Assembly: GCA_003615045.1 (NCBI GenBank)
Contig: ML014137.1
Span: 97,015 to 161,014 of the forward strand
Source of the DNA: Caulochytrium protostelioides
Lineage: Eukaryota; Chytridiomycota; Caulochytriomycetes; Caulochytriales; Caulochytriaceae
DNA length: 64,000 bases
Direction of reading: 5' to 3'
The stretch's first letter is position 1, and each line of letters starts with the position of its first letter. Below the pieces are notes generated by a model. The model worked only from the letters and a program-made list of their open reading frames with translations. It made no database searches and had not been told where the DNA came from. The position numbers and the translations under genes are program-made. This document shows positions 28,988-39,336 of this stretch, in pieces.

Positions 28988-30184
28988 ATGTTTGCTCTCC
29001 GTCCCGTCCGACTGGCCGCCCAAGGCGTGCCGGTGGCCTCGCGCCGCGTGATGCGGGCCGGCCTCGCGACCGAGGCCACGTCCAAGACGGGTGACAACGA
29101 AGAGTTTACCTTCGAGCTGGGCCCCGACTCGTTCCTCACGCATAACTGCGACATGCCCGCCCTCACCACGACGGCGACGCGTGGCGAACTTCTGGACATG
29201 TACCGCACGATGAGCCAGATTCGCCGTCTCGAGACGGTCTCGGATCAGTTGTACAAGTCGAAGCTGATTCGTGGCTTCTGCCACTTGTCGACCGGCCAGG
29301 AGGCCGTTGCCGCTGGTATGGAGGCCGAGTGCAACGAGGGTGATGCTATTATCACTGCCTACCGCTGCCACGGCTTCACGCTCACGCGTGGCCAGTCGGC
29401 CATGTCCATTCTCGCCGAGCTGATGGGCCGCAAGGACGGCTGCTCCCACGGCAAGGGCGGCTCCATGCACATGTTCGGCAAGAACTTCTTTGGTGGCAAC
29501 GGGATCGTTGGCGCCCAGGTCCCGCTCGGCGCGGGTATCGCCTTTGCCCAGAAGTACGGCGGCAACCCGAACCACAACATGACCTTCGCACTGTACGGTG
29601 ACGGTGCGGCCAACCAGGGCCAGGTCTTCGAGGCCTACAACATGGCCAAGCTGTGGAACCTTCCGGTGATGTTCGTCTGCGAGAACAACAAGTACGGCAT
29701 GGGCACGTCGGCGCACCGCGCCGCGGCCTCGACCAAGTACTATACCCGCGGCGACTACATTTCGGGTCTCAAGATCAACGGGATGGACGTCCTCGCCGTC
29801 CGCGAGGCGACGCGGTACTCACGCCAGTGGACCCGCGAACTCATGGGCCCGCTCGTGCTCGAAATGGCGACGTACCGCTACGGTGGTCACTCCATGTCGG
29901 ACCCAGGCACCTCCTACCGCTCGCGCGAGGAGATCGCTCACATGCGCAGCACCAAGGATCCTATCAACGGCCTGCGCAAGCGCCTGCTCGAGGCGAACGT
30001 CATTGACGAGGAGGGTATCAAAGCCATTGACCGCGCCGTCCGTGTCGAGATCGACGAGGCCGCCAAGCAGGCCAAGGCCTCGCCCGAGCCCGACCTCAAG
30101 GAGCTCTGGACCGACATCTACGTTAAGGGCACTGAGCCTAAGACCGTCAAGGGCTGCGAGCCGTTCGACATCCACCACTACTAA
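28988..30184 (+). CDS. Pyruvate dehydrogenase E1 component, alpha subunit, mitochondrial
   Basis: 398 residues, the normal family length. The first about 30 residues ([20 protein letters not shown]) are basic and lack acidic residues, as expected of a mitochondrial transit peptide. Motifs: [56 protein letters not shown], the thiamine-diphosphate motif [20 protein letters not shown]...CENN, and [18 protein letters not shown], where Ser304 and Ser309 correspond to PDH-kinase sites 1 and 2. With E1-beta it decarboxylates pyruvate and passes the acetyl group to E2 in the mitochondrial matrix. An in-frame GTG lies upstream at 28868, but the ATG at 28988 begins the transit peptide. A CT-rich stretch with an acceptor-like sequence just upstream may be a leader intron. 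Single coding exon. Confidence 0.97.
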   Translation: MFALRPVRLAAQGVPVASRRVMRAGLATEATSKTGDNEEFTFELGPDSFLTHNCDMPALTTTATRGELLDMYRTMSQIRRLETVSDQLYKSKLIRGFCHLSTGQEAVAAGMEAECNEGDAIITAYRCHGFTLTRGQSAMSILAELMGRKDGCSHGKGGSMHMFGKNFFGGNGIVGAQVPLGAGIAFAQKYGGNPNHNMTFALYGDGAANQGQVFEAYNMAKLWNLPVMFVCENNKYGMGTSAHRAAASTKYYTRGDYISGLKINGMDVLAVREATRYSRQWTRELMGPLVLEMATYRYGGHSMSDPGTSYRSREEIAHMRSTKDPINGLRKRLLEANVIDEEGIKAIDRAVRVEIDEAAKQAKASPEPDLKELWTDIYVKGTEPKTVKGCEPFDIHHY

Positions 30185-31060
30185 GTGCGGACCCCGATGC
30201 GGTGTTCATTCATCAACGTAGGCGATGATGACACGTTGAGCTTTTCTTTTTCTTGTGCCCCCTTCGATTCCCTGGCCTTCTTGCTTGCTTTCCCCCTCCT
30301 GGTTTGTCACCCTCTGGTTCTACAAAGGGTACGGCGTTTTTGTTTGATAACATCGCCTTACCGCGCCATGGCGCGTATCTCAGTGATCACCCTGTTTTAG
30401 TGCTGCCATGCCTGGAGGGAGACGAGCAACTTATATATATATGCATCCACCACGATCTTTTTTTCTTTTTCGGCCTTTGCGCCGGCATCTCTCCTGCGAT
30501 CTCGGGCGGATCCCGAGCGAAAGACTATCGTGCGAGCGGCTTCGGCACCAGGGACTGTGGGGATCGACCGTTGGGACGCCTAGGCGACCGCCTGGGCGGA
30601 GGGATGGCGCTGTGCGATCAAGAAGGCTTTGGCGATCATGCGGGCTCAGGCGAGATCCATCAGTACCCCGAGAAACTTGCGGTCTTCAGTGCCGGGGCCT
30701 TGATGGGCTCGTGATGAGCTGAAAATGGGCCGGAGCATCCTGGCATCGCCGCGGTTGGCACATGGGTCGACAGAGGACATGGCCGCCGGTTGCTAGGACA
30801 GATCCAGGCCATCCCGACCAGTGCCGTCCCGGCTCGAGCTCTGAACGCCGCCGTCGGCGCCATGTCAGCACCAGTGCCGTCTCACAGAGGCCCCAGCAAA
30901 GGATCTCAACCAAAAAATGGCAGTGCTGCGCCCACCACGACCAAGCGTCTTCCAGCGCTTGCGACGGTGGCGACGTGCCGCTGTGGCGCAGAGCGCCCTC
31001 GCCGGCACCCATCGAGGCCTTTGGCATGACGGCGAATCTGCATGGCCGCGGTTCGATGCG

Positions 31061-31091
<31 letters not shown>

Positions 31092-32487
31092 GGCGGCCGA
31101 CGGCGTCCTGTGAGGAAGGACCCCGCCTCCGGCAGGTTAGCGTCCCAGGCCGAGAGGCCCTGCTGCGCCTGCGGAGTGCCGCACCGGGACGCCGTCCGCG
31201 GAGGACACGGCGACGCGCCGCCCCGTGATTTCTGCATATTGCAAAATTGGTGCGCGTCGCGTCCGGCGGACTCGTCAACGAAGCGCAGGAAGCGGGGGCG
31301 CCCCTCGGACCCCTGGCGGGGCGGGATGCTCGTGCTTTCCTCATAGCGAGCGGATGCTTGTCGGAGATGCTTTGGCGGGCGGAGCATGAAGCCCCGCCGC
31401 GTCGGAGGCTGTCGGGATCGAATCGAATCCCTGGGGCGGCCTCCACACGCGTCGTCGCTTTTCCGCCGCCGTCGTACGACTGCGCACCCGCGTTCTCGCT
31501 TGGCTTCACGCTTCGTCTTGGCCGCCGCCGCCTCTCCGGTCTGGTTTCTTCGTTCGTGCGACACCCTGCAACGCCCGAGCAACGAGGTGCGCGACCCGGC
31601 CATCGCCCGTGCCACACACACACGATGCGGAGAGTAAGCGAGACAGAAAGAGAACGCGGTGCTTGGCACATGCAGGGCTTCTTACTGGTGTGGCGCGGCT
31701 GCGGCCACGGCCGCGGGGCCAGGCTAGGGCAGACCCTGTCGGCGGGCCTAACCCAGCCCGCAACTAACCCGCAAACGGACGCCCTCGTGCCAGTCTCGGG
31801 TCACGCGAGCCTCATCGTCTAGGCCCGCATGATAGCGCGTCGGGGCTGGGTATATATGGCCGCTCATGAGCATCGCCGCTTGCCGAGGCCGATCACAGCT
31901 CATACGAGGGCGCTTGAATAACAAGATGTCTGCTGCCTAAGAGGGGCATATTGGACTGATGGTCCTGTTCCTTAGAAGCTAGTCGTTCTCATGCCCGGTT
32001 GGTGCACTTGTCCCGTGGACGTTGTGCTGACAACCATTGCTGGCCGTCCTTTTTTTTGCTAGACAAGCCGACATCGGACGCTTAGTGCATCTTGCTAGTC
32101 CTCCCGCTGGTCGGATCGACGTATACCCTTCGCTTCGGATATCACTCACCTGCCACGAGTAGCAACGACGGATCGCTTTCCCGAAGCTCCATTCGATACC
32201 CCTGACGTCTATCAGCGTGACTAGCGAGTCTGCTGAAAACTCCGCACAGCGTCGGACTGTCTGTGTCGTCGTGACCACCCTAGCACCCGCTCAGCGCGCG
32301 CCCCCTTGTCACCTAGGAAGAAAGGAAAAGCGCAACACAACACAATACAATAACTCGACGGGCCGATAGGATACGTGACCTCTCGCCTTGCCGCGGCTGC
32401 GTCCGCCGTTCGGTCGCGAGCGACTCTACTACGACTACGACTACTACCGCTGCTTGGTATCCCCACTTTCACCCGGATCGCCCGCCC
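30185..32487. other. Intergenic region with CGG-triplet tract and TATA-like motifs
   Basis: About 2.3 kb. TATA-like motifs occur at about 30434-30442 (tatatatat) and 31850-31857 (tatatatgg). A (GGC)n tract spans about 31060-31097. Several frames of up to 330 codons are open on the minus strand, but they are Arg/Ser/Pro-rich, overlap each other and show no family features; I treat them as non-coding. Confidence 0.55.
31060..31097 (+). repeat. (GGC)n triplet tract
   Basis: Nearly pure GGC run of about 38 bp with one GGT interruption. Confidence 0.9.
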
Positions 32488-33930
32488 ATGATGCTGGTGG
32501 CCTCGCTTGTCTGGGGCCTGACGGCCTACACATTAGCCCATATTGGGAAGGGGGCCTTTGGGCTCGTGGATGCCGAGCCCATGAGCTTCCCGCTCATGCA
32601 GGCCGGCCGCCCGCACCGCGATGTGCGCGACACGATGCGATCGCTGCAACGTAAAGTCCAGATGAAGTATGCGTTCCGCACGTCGAGCCATTTGAATCGG
32701 CGCAGCACACAAACGGCCGAAGCCGAGCTTGATGGTGACAACCTCGGGTGGAATTTCGCTGTGCATATTTCGATTGGCACGCCACCCCAGCAGTTCTCGC
32801 TCCAGGCGGACACCGGCTCCTCGCTGACATGGATCCCGTCGTCGCAGTGCTTGAGCCAGAACCCCTGCGTCCTGAACAAGGTGCACAAATTCCATACGGA
32901 GAGCTCGTCGAGTTTCGTCGATCTCGGCCGCGAAATGCATATCCGCTACGGCATCGGCGAGCTCTCGGGTAGCGTCGGCCGTGATATCCTCCACTTCGCG
33001 AACGCGACCATTCCGCTAACGTTTGGCATGGCTGTCAAGATGGATAAGTCCTTCCGCGATCCGTTCACCGATGGTCTGCTCGGTCTCGGCTACCCGTCGC
33101 TCGCCATCGATGCCACCGAGACCCCCGTCGAGACGTTCTGGGAAGCCGCCAACAAGGCGGGCATCCCGTCCATCTTCGGCATGTATCTGCAGGCCGCTAC
33201 CACGACCAACGAGTCGGGCGGCATGATTACGATCGGCGGCTTTGACGAGCAATACTACGACAAGGAAAAGATCATGTGGAACACCGTTGTCCGCCAGGCC
33301 TACTGGGAGATCAAGGCCCCGCGCGTCTTGCTCGGCCGCCAAGTCATCCAGGAGAGCTCCGACCTGACAGCGATCGTGGATTCGGGCACGTCCCTCCTCG
33401 TCGTGCCAGACCAGATTCTCTCGGCCGTGGCGGCCGAGACGAAGGCCCGCCTCGACTCGGGCTTGCATATGGTCGACTGCGCCCTGATGCAGACCGCGCC
33501 GCCCCTCATCTTCCACCTCGGTAACGGCATTATCACTCTCGAGGCCAAGGACTACATCCAGCAGGACTACGCCGACACCAATGTCTGTGTCCTCACGATG
33601 ATGTCGTCGGGCAAGCTATTCACCACGCCCACCATCATCATGGGCGACACGGTCATGAAGACGCAGTATACCATTTTTGACATGGAGAACCACCGCGTCG
33701 GCTTCGCACCCGTCACGCACGAGCCCATCGCGACCGCGACCTTTGCCGAGATGGCGCGGCGCCGCGCCGAGCAAAAGGGCGTCGCTGATGCCGTCAACAA
33801 GGCGCCTCCTGCCGCGATGCCGCACGGCGCGCCTGTGAGCGCGACCGATCCCACCGGCACGCCCGCCAGCACGTCTGCGAGCACGTCTTCCAGCACGAGC
33901 TCCCCGACTAGCGCGCCAAATAGCGCTTGA
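32488..33930 (+). CDS. Pepsin-family (A1) aspartic protease, secreted
   Basis: 480 residues. An N-terminal hydrophobic stretch (MMLVASLVWGLTAYTLAHIG) fits a signal peptide, followed by a pro-segment to about residue 85. The catalytic core starts WNFAVHISIGTPPQQFSLQA and contains the first aspartate Asp108 in DTGSS and the second Asp298 in DSGTS. Other A1 landmarks are YGIGELSGSVGRDIL, TDGLLGLGYPS, GGMITIGGFDEQYY, and IIMGDTVMKTQYTIFDMENH with RVGFAP at the end. Cysteine pairs fit the A1 disulphides. The last about 50 residues are Ala/Ser/Thr-rich and may be O-mannosylated; they show no hydrophobic GPI signal. It is likely vacuolar or extracellular. A second ATG follows immediately at 32491. 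Single exon; it lies next to the Fanzor/ARP accessory region. Confidence 0.95.
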   Translation: MMLVASLVWGLTAYTLAHIGKGAFGLVDAEPMSFPLMQAGRPHRDVRDTMRSLQRKVQMKYAFRTSSHLNRRSTQTAEAELDGDNLGWNFAVHISIGTPPQQFSLQADTGSSLTWIPSSQCLSQNPCVLNKVHKFHTESSSSFVDLGREMHIRYGIGELSGSVGRDILHFANATIPLTFGMAVKMDKSFRDPFTDGLLGLGYPSLAIDATETPVETFWEAANKAGIPSIFGMYLQAATTTNESGGMITIGGFDEQYYDKEKIMWNTVVRQAYWEIKAPRVLLGRQVIQESSDLTAIVDSGTSLLVVPDQILSAVAAETKARLDSGLHMVDCALMQTAPPLIFHLGNGIITLEAKDYIQQDYADTNVCVLTMMSSGKLFTTPTIIMGDTVMKTQYTIFDMENHRVGFAPVTHEPIATATFAEMARRRAEQKGVADAVNKAPPAAMPHGAPVSATDPTGTPASTSASTSSSTSSPTSAPNSA

Positions 33931-34441
33931 CGCCAGGCGCGCCCGGGCTCATGGGTGCACGCCGTCTACCCGCTGCTGTGGAGCGCGAGTGCTTATCTGC
34001 TCACCACTGCGTAGCCAACTCCTTCGCGTCGGCCCCGCGACGGTATGCCTGACACGAGCCTGCGGCGCCCTGCGCGTTTGGTCCCCTTTAGTGTGTCGGC
34101 CAATCCCTATAGAGAGATGCATGCCTCGCCGTGCCGCGTGCCTGCGCGCTGTGACGGCATATATATCGTTTTAATGGATATATCGGTTGTCCGCCTTACG
34201 GTGGCCAATCCAACACACCACATCAGTTTTCATTATCCCGAAGGAGGCAGCCCATAACGAGTTCGTTTGTATAGGTCAGTGCTCAGCGATGGAAGCGCCT
34301 GCCAGTCACGGATTGAAGCCCGCCGCCCCCCCGCGGTGTGGTACATCACAGCAGGCCTAACGGGGTCCCGGAACGGGTAGCGTGGGGTTCTCGAAGCGGC
34401 GTTGAGGCTGCAGTTCTAAACTTGCTGTTATTTTACAAGAT
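33931..34441. other. Intergenic region downstream of the protease
   Basis: About 510 bp, AT-richer than surrounding DNA, with a TATA-like atatatat at about 34160. No gene seen. The right edge adjoins the tatacaggccc end of Fanzor copy B. Confidence 0.5.
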
Positions 34442-34893
34442 GATATACAGGCCCATCCTCACCAAGCACGAAGACCCGCCCCTCCTTGGTGCCCCTCAGG
34501 GGTCCCCCGCGAGGGCAGCACGCATTCTGGTTCAGCGTCGGATGCGCTTACCGACCATGCCGACCGCAGAGAGGCTTGCCCGGGATTGTGGCACGATGCC
34601 TTCGGTCTGATGGGTAAGGCCAGGCAGCGACGGATGTTCAACGCGGCATTGAGATCATGATTCACAAACTTGCCGTTGGTGGATGAGATCATGATTCACA
34701 CCACAGCAAACCTCAAACCATGTTCCACGCCGGCGTTGACCGGGGTTTAAGACCACATTCGTCTGGGCATAAACCCGGGTCTTGCCGACCGGGTTGGTCG
34801 GCGTCGGGTTCGGTCGGGTGGGCGCCCGCCCGGGACGCGCGAGAGATCGGCACGGCCGTCAGATCCCGGATTTGCACCACATGTCAGGGCGGC
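34442..34893 (-). pseudogene. Decayed Fanzor fragment, copy B (3' portion with zinc ribbon and RuvC-III only)
   Basis: Nucleotide similarity to copy C (62573-62975) is clear along most of this 450-bp stretch, starting from the shared tatacaggccc at the outer end. The minus-strand translation gives GLCPDECG (zinc-ribbon half, about 34750-34775), GLLWC, then KFVNHDLNAALNIRRCLAL (about 34618-34672), the RuvC-III motif of TnpB/Fanzor (usually RDxNAAxNI; here His replaces Arg). Frames change and stops interrupt. The tgagatcatgattcaca 17-mer occurs at 34650-34666 and 34684-34700, an insertion absent from copy C. Everything N-terminal of the zinc ribbon is missing. Confidence 0.75.
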
Positions 34894-35235
34894 ACGATGG
34901 CGACGCGACTGGGTGGATGTTGCTGGCGCTACCATCATGGCGCACCGATTCGAATGGCACAGCGGTGACCCAATGCGCCGCCTGCAGGCGTGTTCGCTGA
35001 AGCTTTTCTAGAGAGCCAGCCAGATAGGCACGATGTTGCGCGACGGCCTGCAAAAACACGCGCACTCTTGCATGCATGTGGCCGCTGAGCCTGGATGGGA
35101 CAGGACTGGCTTGAACGGAAATGGTGTTGAAGTGGTGTAGCGCCGATGGCCCGGCCTCTCCGCCGCACCCAACATCAACACCGCAGGCAGGGGCGTATGG
35201 CTGGGGCTAGGGTCTTCCCGTCGGCCGCCGCCGCC
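34894..35235. other. Short unassigned region between Fanzor copy B and the ARP fragment
   Basis: About 340 bp with no gene or repeat recognised. It does not contain the missing N-terminal actin-fold exons expected for the downstream fragment. Confidence 0.5.
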
Positions 35236-35859
35236 ATGCTCGCCGACTCCATCCTGCCGGACGGCATCACCCGCCCCCGCGGCACGCTCTGGCCATGGCA
35301 CGGTCCGTCGCGCGCGCTGCGGGCCTCCCAGCCGGCCGCCGTCCGCAACCCCGGCTCTAGCCACGGCGACGGCCACACCGACGTCGGCGCCGGCGCCACA
35401 GCGTGCTGCTCGGCCCCGAGCGCTTCCATGTGCTGGAGCGGCTGTTCACGTCGTCGGAGCACACCGACGGCGTCGGACTGGTCGCGGCCATCCGCGCTGC
35501 CGTCGCCACCGTTGATGCCGCGTCGCCGCTCGCGCCGCTCCTCTATGCCCACATCCATCTCTGCGGCGGCACCGCCGCTCTGCCGGGCCTCGCGCGCCGG
35601 CTCGCACGTGCGCTGCAGGCTGGCCTCGTCGACGGCACGCGCGTCCACATTACGACGCGGTCGGCGCCGGCGCTGGATGTCGTGCACGGCGGCGCCGCGT
35701 GGGTCCGCGCCGGTCGTGCCGACGGCGCCGGTGGCGCGCCATTCCCCCCGACTCCCCTACCGCCGCACGCCGAGATTGCCTTGTCCTGTGCCAGAATACC
35801 TGGAGCACGGGTCGCGACGCTGCGAGCAGCGCGGCAGCGCGCTGTATCATGCGGCGTGA
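35236..35859 (+). pseudogene. Actin-related protein (ARP) C-terminal fragment with two frame changes
   Basis: Three pieces of the actin C-terminal fold appear in order but in alternating frames. The first (frame of 35236) carries SILPDGI, equivalent to actin LPDG. The second (35400 to about 35770) carries SVLLGPERFHVLERLF, then LLYAHIHLCGGTAALPGLAR (equivalent to the actin IxLxGGxxxxPG motif) and APALDVVHGGAAWV. The third, back in the first frame, carries PEYLEHGSRRCEQRG, matching the actin C-terminal EYxExG. The N-terminal two thirds of the fold is absent. This suggests a 5'-truncated, frameshifted relic; alternatives are small unusual introns or sequence errors, but neither would supply the missing N-terminus. 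Which ARP (Arp10/11, Arp5, Arp6 or another) cannot be told. Confidence 0.5.
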
Positions 35860-38143
35860 GATCTTGCTGGGGGTCTGCATTTAGAAGGAAAAAAAAAGTA
35901 TCAAAAGCGAAACGAATCCATTCACGTTCTATCGAATGACTGGGTTTCAGCGGGGCAAAACACCGAAGATGGTGATGGAGGGCGGATGAGAGCGGGTGAG
36001 AGACGGCGCAACCATGCTGCGCCACACGTGCCGATCTTTTCCTTTCGTTTCATTTCAAATACCGACACTCGAGCGGAGGTCGATGCGATGTGACTCGGTG
36101 GGGAGTATCGCCCTGGATCACCGGATCGATTTGTATTGCCCCAAAATATCCCGCTTCTCATGGTCTCCGTTCATGTGTTCACACGGCGGAGACGCGGCGA
36201 GCTCCGAATCAAACCTCGGTGACGAGTGGGGCCGCGGATACAGAACACGCGATCCCACTACGCCGCTTCGCTGATTTATTCTTTTTGTTTTATTTTTTGA
36301 TCGGCAGCGTTCCCAGGCTCTGCCAGGGCACCTACCAGGCTCCGCAGAAAAGCCCTTGAAGACTCTTTCGCTCTCGAGGTCGAAAGCGTCCGCCTGCGGT
36401 CTGTTCCAGGCGGATGACGCGGCCTCCTCGCCGCAGCGGCAGCACGTCGGCTGGTCAGACATGCACATCCAGATCGGCGAAGGGGGCGCGTGATGTCCGC
36501 TGGCAAGCCAAGAAGCGTCAAAGTAAGCGTCGACATGCACGCCAGGGGGCTGCGGATCATCGCCGTCGGCGACGAGCTTGTGGAGCGGGGCGGAGCCAGG
36601 GGACCGACCTGCTAGTATGATTCGTGTGCTATGACCTTGCCGTGGGGCGTTCCTTCACGCACCGTGACGCAGGAGCGGCTGCTACAACGATGGCGCTGTT
36701 CAGATCGGTGATTGCCGTCAAGGCCGCGCGAGCTGGTGTTCACGCAAGAAAAAAAAATAAGACAGGTTAGGAGCCCGTTTCACAGGTTGGCTGCCCAGGT
36801 AACAAGGAAGGCCGTGGGGAAAGGTCCTATTACGGGTGCTGCGGAGTTGACGAACAGCGCTGCGTGACGGCGTCAACACGCCCCGTCGGCCGACTAGCAC
36901 GTCATACCGATCGCTGGATGGTGGATGCGGGATGCCCCTGAGGGTGTGTGTTTGGGGGGGATGGCCGCATCAACCGACGTGCACACTCGGCCAAACTGTG
37001 TCTGCGACACCGCCGTCGCACGTATGCGCAGGGCCAGATGTCACTCTGTGTGTGATACGTGAACATGTCGTCTTTTTTCGGCGGTTAATACCCTCGCCTC
37101 GCGACTGGTCGCTGTGGGAGTCGCCGGTCACGAGGCGGGGCAGAGAGAGCACGACGCCGGCGAGCGAGGGGCGCCCCCATGCCAACCACAGAAGATCCTG
37201 TCAGCGTGCTGTCGGGCTGGCGGGCCATCGCCCCACCGACTCGTCCGCACGATGCAAGTGTCGTGACCACACAGGTCAGGCAAGCCCTGTACAGGGGTCT
37301 TCGGCGACGCTTGCGACCGCTGGGGGACACGCGCGATGAAGCGGTGGATCATGCGGGCAGGCGTTGCCATGGCGAATACCGAAGGCACCCGCGGCGCCTC
37401 GTCCGAGTCGACGGCGGCGGCGGCGGCCGGCACGAATCAATAGCGTGCACGAGTGAGCGAGCTGAGCACGGCGAGAGTCCCAATCCCGTCACCGTCTCTG
37501 CGCGGTGCGAGGGTGCAGCGAGTGATCGGGAACGGCGGGAGTGCCGGATGCCGTGCGTGCGGCTCGGACGCCGCTGTCGTGTGCGCTCGCGGCAATTTAT
37601 TCAGCCTAGTCAGCCGCTCGTATCGCCTCCGGACACCCCTGAACAATGGTTCAGTGACGGGTCAGGCCCGTCGATCTCCCTTGCGACCCTGGGACTGTTC
37701 GCGATGCCGCCCGGCCACCCCTGGAAGGGCCATCTGCGACCGTTCCACAACCTATCATTCAGACCACCTCCCCCTGATCGAAGGAACCGCGCGCCATAAG
37801 CAACCGCGGCACGGCGGCGCCCGGGCGGCGAGAGTACGGAGGGATGTCCGGAGGGAGAAGGGGGGTTCCATGAGCGGGATGCTCGAGAGAGCGGCGGACG
37901 GGAACGACAATGCGAGGGCATTCGAGCGCTCGGCCGCTCGGAGTCGTCCGACGGGGAGAGACGGGGAAGCGCTAGAGAAGAGAGGGAACGCGAGCGAGAC
38001 GCACGACGGCAGCGACGGCGGTGGCGGCGATAATGGCAGCGACGATAGAGGCGTGGCCGGTTCTCCTCACCTCGGCCGTCGAGGAGCACGGGTGATGCCG
38101 GTCCACGGAAAGGATGTCGTGGCATCATGCCATGGGTATGGTT

Positions 38144-38215
<72 letters not shown>

Positions 38216-39336
38216 AAGCAGCGTGGCGGCATGCAGGTGGCATGGCGACAGGGCCTCGACCCCTCCTGCCACGAACGCTCGAATCTTCGAGGAATATTCG
38301 CTTGGCCTGGGCAGTGGGCACCAATCCATGGCCATCAGCCGGGGTCAACATCACATGGAAGGCCAGGGTGTGGTCACGGACATGTGTCGCTGGCATGGTG
38401 ATGGCTTACATCCCAGCGTCCATGGAGAGAAGTGATTACCGTCTCAGTATCGATAACTTCGGACCCCGCCCTCCCCATGTGTACCCACGCGATCGATGTG
38501 TTGCTTGCTGCCTAGCCACATCATGCACCTCCGCCACCGCTTCATCTGTTTCATTATTCCTTTCAGTACGCAACGACGACGGCGACGGCGACGACTACGG
38601 TCGAGTCCATCACAGCCCGCCGATTGACTACTTCTTCCTTGGATCGGCCTTAACCACGCTTCCTTACTTATTCGCCATCCCACGCACGGGGCTTTATGTC
38701 TCGGCCTGCAAAGTCTTTGTGATTGACACGGACTTTCCAGACTTTGTACTCGTTTCGAACCTCGTTTCAAATTGTGAACCGTGTTTCGGACCTCGTCTTG
38801 GACCTCGTCTCTGCGCAAGCTTCTGTTTCTTGATCCGGTTTCATACCACACCGAGCGCATTCGTTGCTGCTGGCTCATCTCGGAAGGTGTAGCCTGAGTC
38901 TGTTTGTTGTTTGAGCAGCCCCTTGACCGACCGTCCCTTGTTTCCTATCGTGTGAGTACGGATGGGCAGGGTGTCCGCCACATTTTACTACCGACACGGC
39001 CACTCGAAGCCAGCGCGGTGGTTGCTCTTCCGCATCTGTTCATTGCCTCCCTGGTTCTCTCTAGCAAGACCCGACGCTGCGGCACCGCTGCCGATCTCCT
39101 TTTGTTGGCATTGGCTACTAGTGTAGGGCCACCGGGCAAGGGGACCGTTTTGCATTGAGCAAAAAGGTCCGCCACCGCCGCCACCCTTCTTCTCCGTGGA
39201 TGGCCCGTGAACGGCACGTGACGGCAGAAGCGGCGCTCCATCTGTGAGGGCGGCCGCTGTTCTCCGAGCCGCCGAGCCTAAACCACGGCCGATCCGTCCC
39301 GCTCCACGTCTCCCGTGGCCGTCGCGCTGGCCACGC
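35860..39336. other. Gene-poor intergenic region
   Basis: About 3.5 kb without a supportable gene. It holds the (GA)32 tract, A-runs near 35889-35897 and 36749-36757, and a T-rich block at 36272-36298. A semi-repetitive stretch at 38745-38815 repeats the words cctcgt and tttc. Open frames here are short or shadow-like. The final part should contain the RasGEF promoter. Confidence 0.5.
38149..38212 (+). repeat. (GA)32 dinucleotide microsatellite
   Basis: 64 bp of uninterrupted GA, the longest simple repeat in the window. Confidence 0.98.

Noticed and set aside
30686-31669. 327-codon minus-strand frame in the PDH/protease intergenic region
   Set aside because: Contains a poly-Pro run caused by a GGC tract and has no other recognisable feature.
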